Source: Bacteroidota bacterium
GTDB lineage: Bacteria; Bacteroidota; Bacteroidia; Chitinophagales; Chitinophagaceae
Reading direction: 5' to 3'
Assembly: GCA_023437225.1 (NCBI GenBank)
Contig: JAEZGS010000011.1
Location: 186,001 to 250,000, forward strand
DNA: 64,000 nucleotides
The translations under genes and the position numbers were made by a program. Positions within the stretch are counted from its first letter, which is position 1. Each line of letters starts with the position of its first letter. Below, piece after piece: positions 63,824 to 64,000 of this stretch. The notes under the pieces were generated by a model, which was not told where the DNA came from, made no database searches, and saw only the letters and a list, made by a program, of their open reading frames with translations.

Positions 63824-64000
63824 GAGTATTATTTATAGCGAATACCTTTCCAAGTCCTGACAAGATGAATGCTGGTGCATTCAACCTTCGCGGCGTTCAG
63901 AATCTACTGCAACGTGGTGTTGATGTGGAGGTCGTTCATTTCCGTTCATGGTCGCCGGGCAGAGACAGCGTTACGGACTATGATGTAGATGGCGTACGGG
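63820..64000 (+). CDS. Glycosyltransferase, 5' part only (runs off the window)
   Basis: The ATG at 63820 overlaps the previous TGA. The 60 visible codons begin MRVLFIANTFPSPDKMNAGA and continue FNLRGVQNLLQRGVDVEVVH, a typical first beta-alpha-beta unit of GT4-type glycosyltransferases. The rest is outside the window, so the operon continues. Confidence 0.75.
   Translation, partial: MRVLFIANTFPSPDKMNAGAFNLRGVQNLLQRGVDVEVVHFRSWSPGRDSVTDYDVDGVR

Noticed and set aside
1..64000. tRNA, rRNA, CRISPR arrays, insertion sequences or prophage
   Set aside because: I looked for cloverleaf-like, repeat-spacer, transposase and phage structural signals and found none that held up.

Overview
The window reads as a chromosome segment of a Bacteroidota bacterium, most likely Chitinophagaceae or a close relative (inference). 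The signs are a type IX secretion (T9SS) C-terminal sorting domain on a giant surface protein, DUF4402 proteins, TPR-fused histidine kinases, a UpxY/NusG-type antiterminator in a capsule operon, a tricorn-like S41 protease, many signal peptides ending in -AQ/-SAQ, AT-rich leaders and almost no strong Shine-Dalgarno sequences. I see no rRNA, tRNA, CRISPR array, insertion sequence or phage gene.

Region 1 (1-9742) holds accessory and signalling genes. On the minus strand are a Cu/Zn superoxide dismutase lipoprotein, an exported DinB-like protein and a truncated acyltransferase-3 gene. On the plus strand are a small outer-membrane barrel, an exported protein of unknown function, an OmpA-family protein, and two closely related TPR histidine kinases followed by one LuxR-type response regulator that overlaps the second kinase.

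Region 2 (9751-25505, minus strand) is a five-gene surface-fibre operon. In order of transcription it encodes a DUF4402 pilin-like protein, a PapD-like chaperone, an 11-kb gene for a 3684-residue modular adhesin with a T9SS sorting domain, a second DUF4402-like protein and an usher-like outer-membrane protein. The genes are tightly packed or translationally coupled, and a perfect hairpin separates the first gene from the rest. This looks like a Bacteroidota chaperone-usher-type system joined to a T9SS adhesin.

Region 3 (25739-32485) is housekeeping and hydrolytic: exonuclease III, a glycerophosphodiesterase lipoprotein, a small Spy-like protein, a tricorn-like protease and a PHP-type metallohydrolase.

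Region 4 (32501-37429) is a divergent protease locus. A caspase-family protein and a 395-residue protein of unknown function are transcribed one way. A caspase-subtilisin fusion is transcribed the other way.

Region 5 (37456-45632) contains a GH9 glycosidase, a DUF2231-Rieske fusion, a TlpA-like thioredoxin protein, a UbiD decarboxylase, a fatty-acid desaturase, a peptidoglycan-binding/CHAP-like protein and a NimA-like flavoprotein.

Region 6 (46033 to the right edge, plus strand) is an exopolysaccharide or capsule operon: Wza, Wzc, UpxY, TviB-like dehydrogenase, TviC-like epimerase, UDP-glucuronate-epimerase-like protein, hexapeptide acetyltransferase, flippase, polymerase, glycosyltransferases, an asparagine-synthetase-like protein and two ATP-grasp proteins. 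It also carries a MurA-like and a MurB-like gene, although no other peptidoglycan gene is present. My inference is a lactyl-sugar (muramic-acid-like) polysaccharide whose free carboxyl may be amidated or joined to an amino compound.
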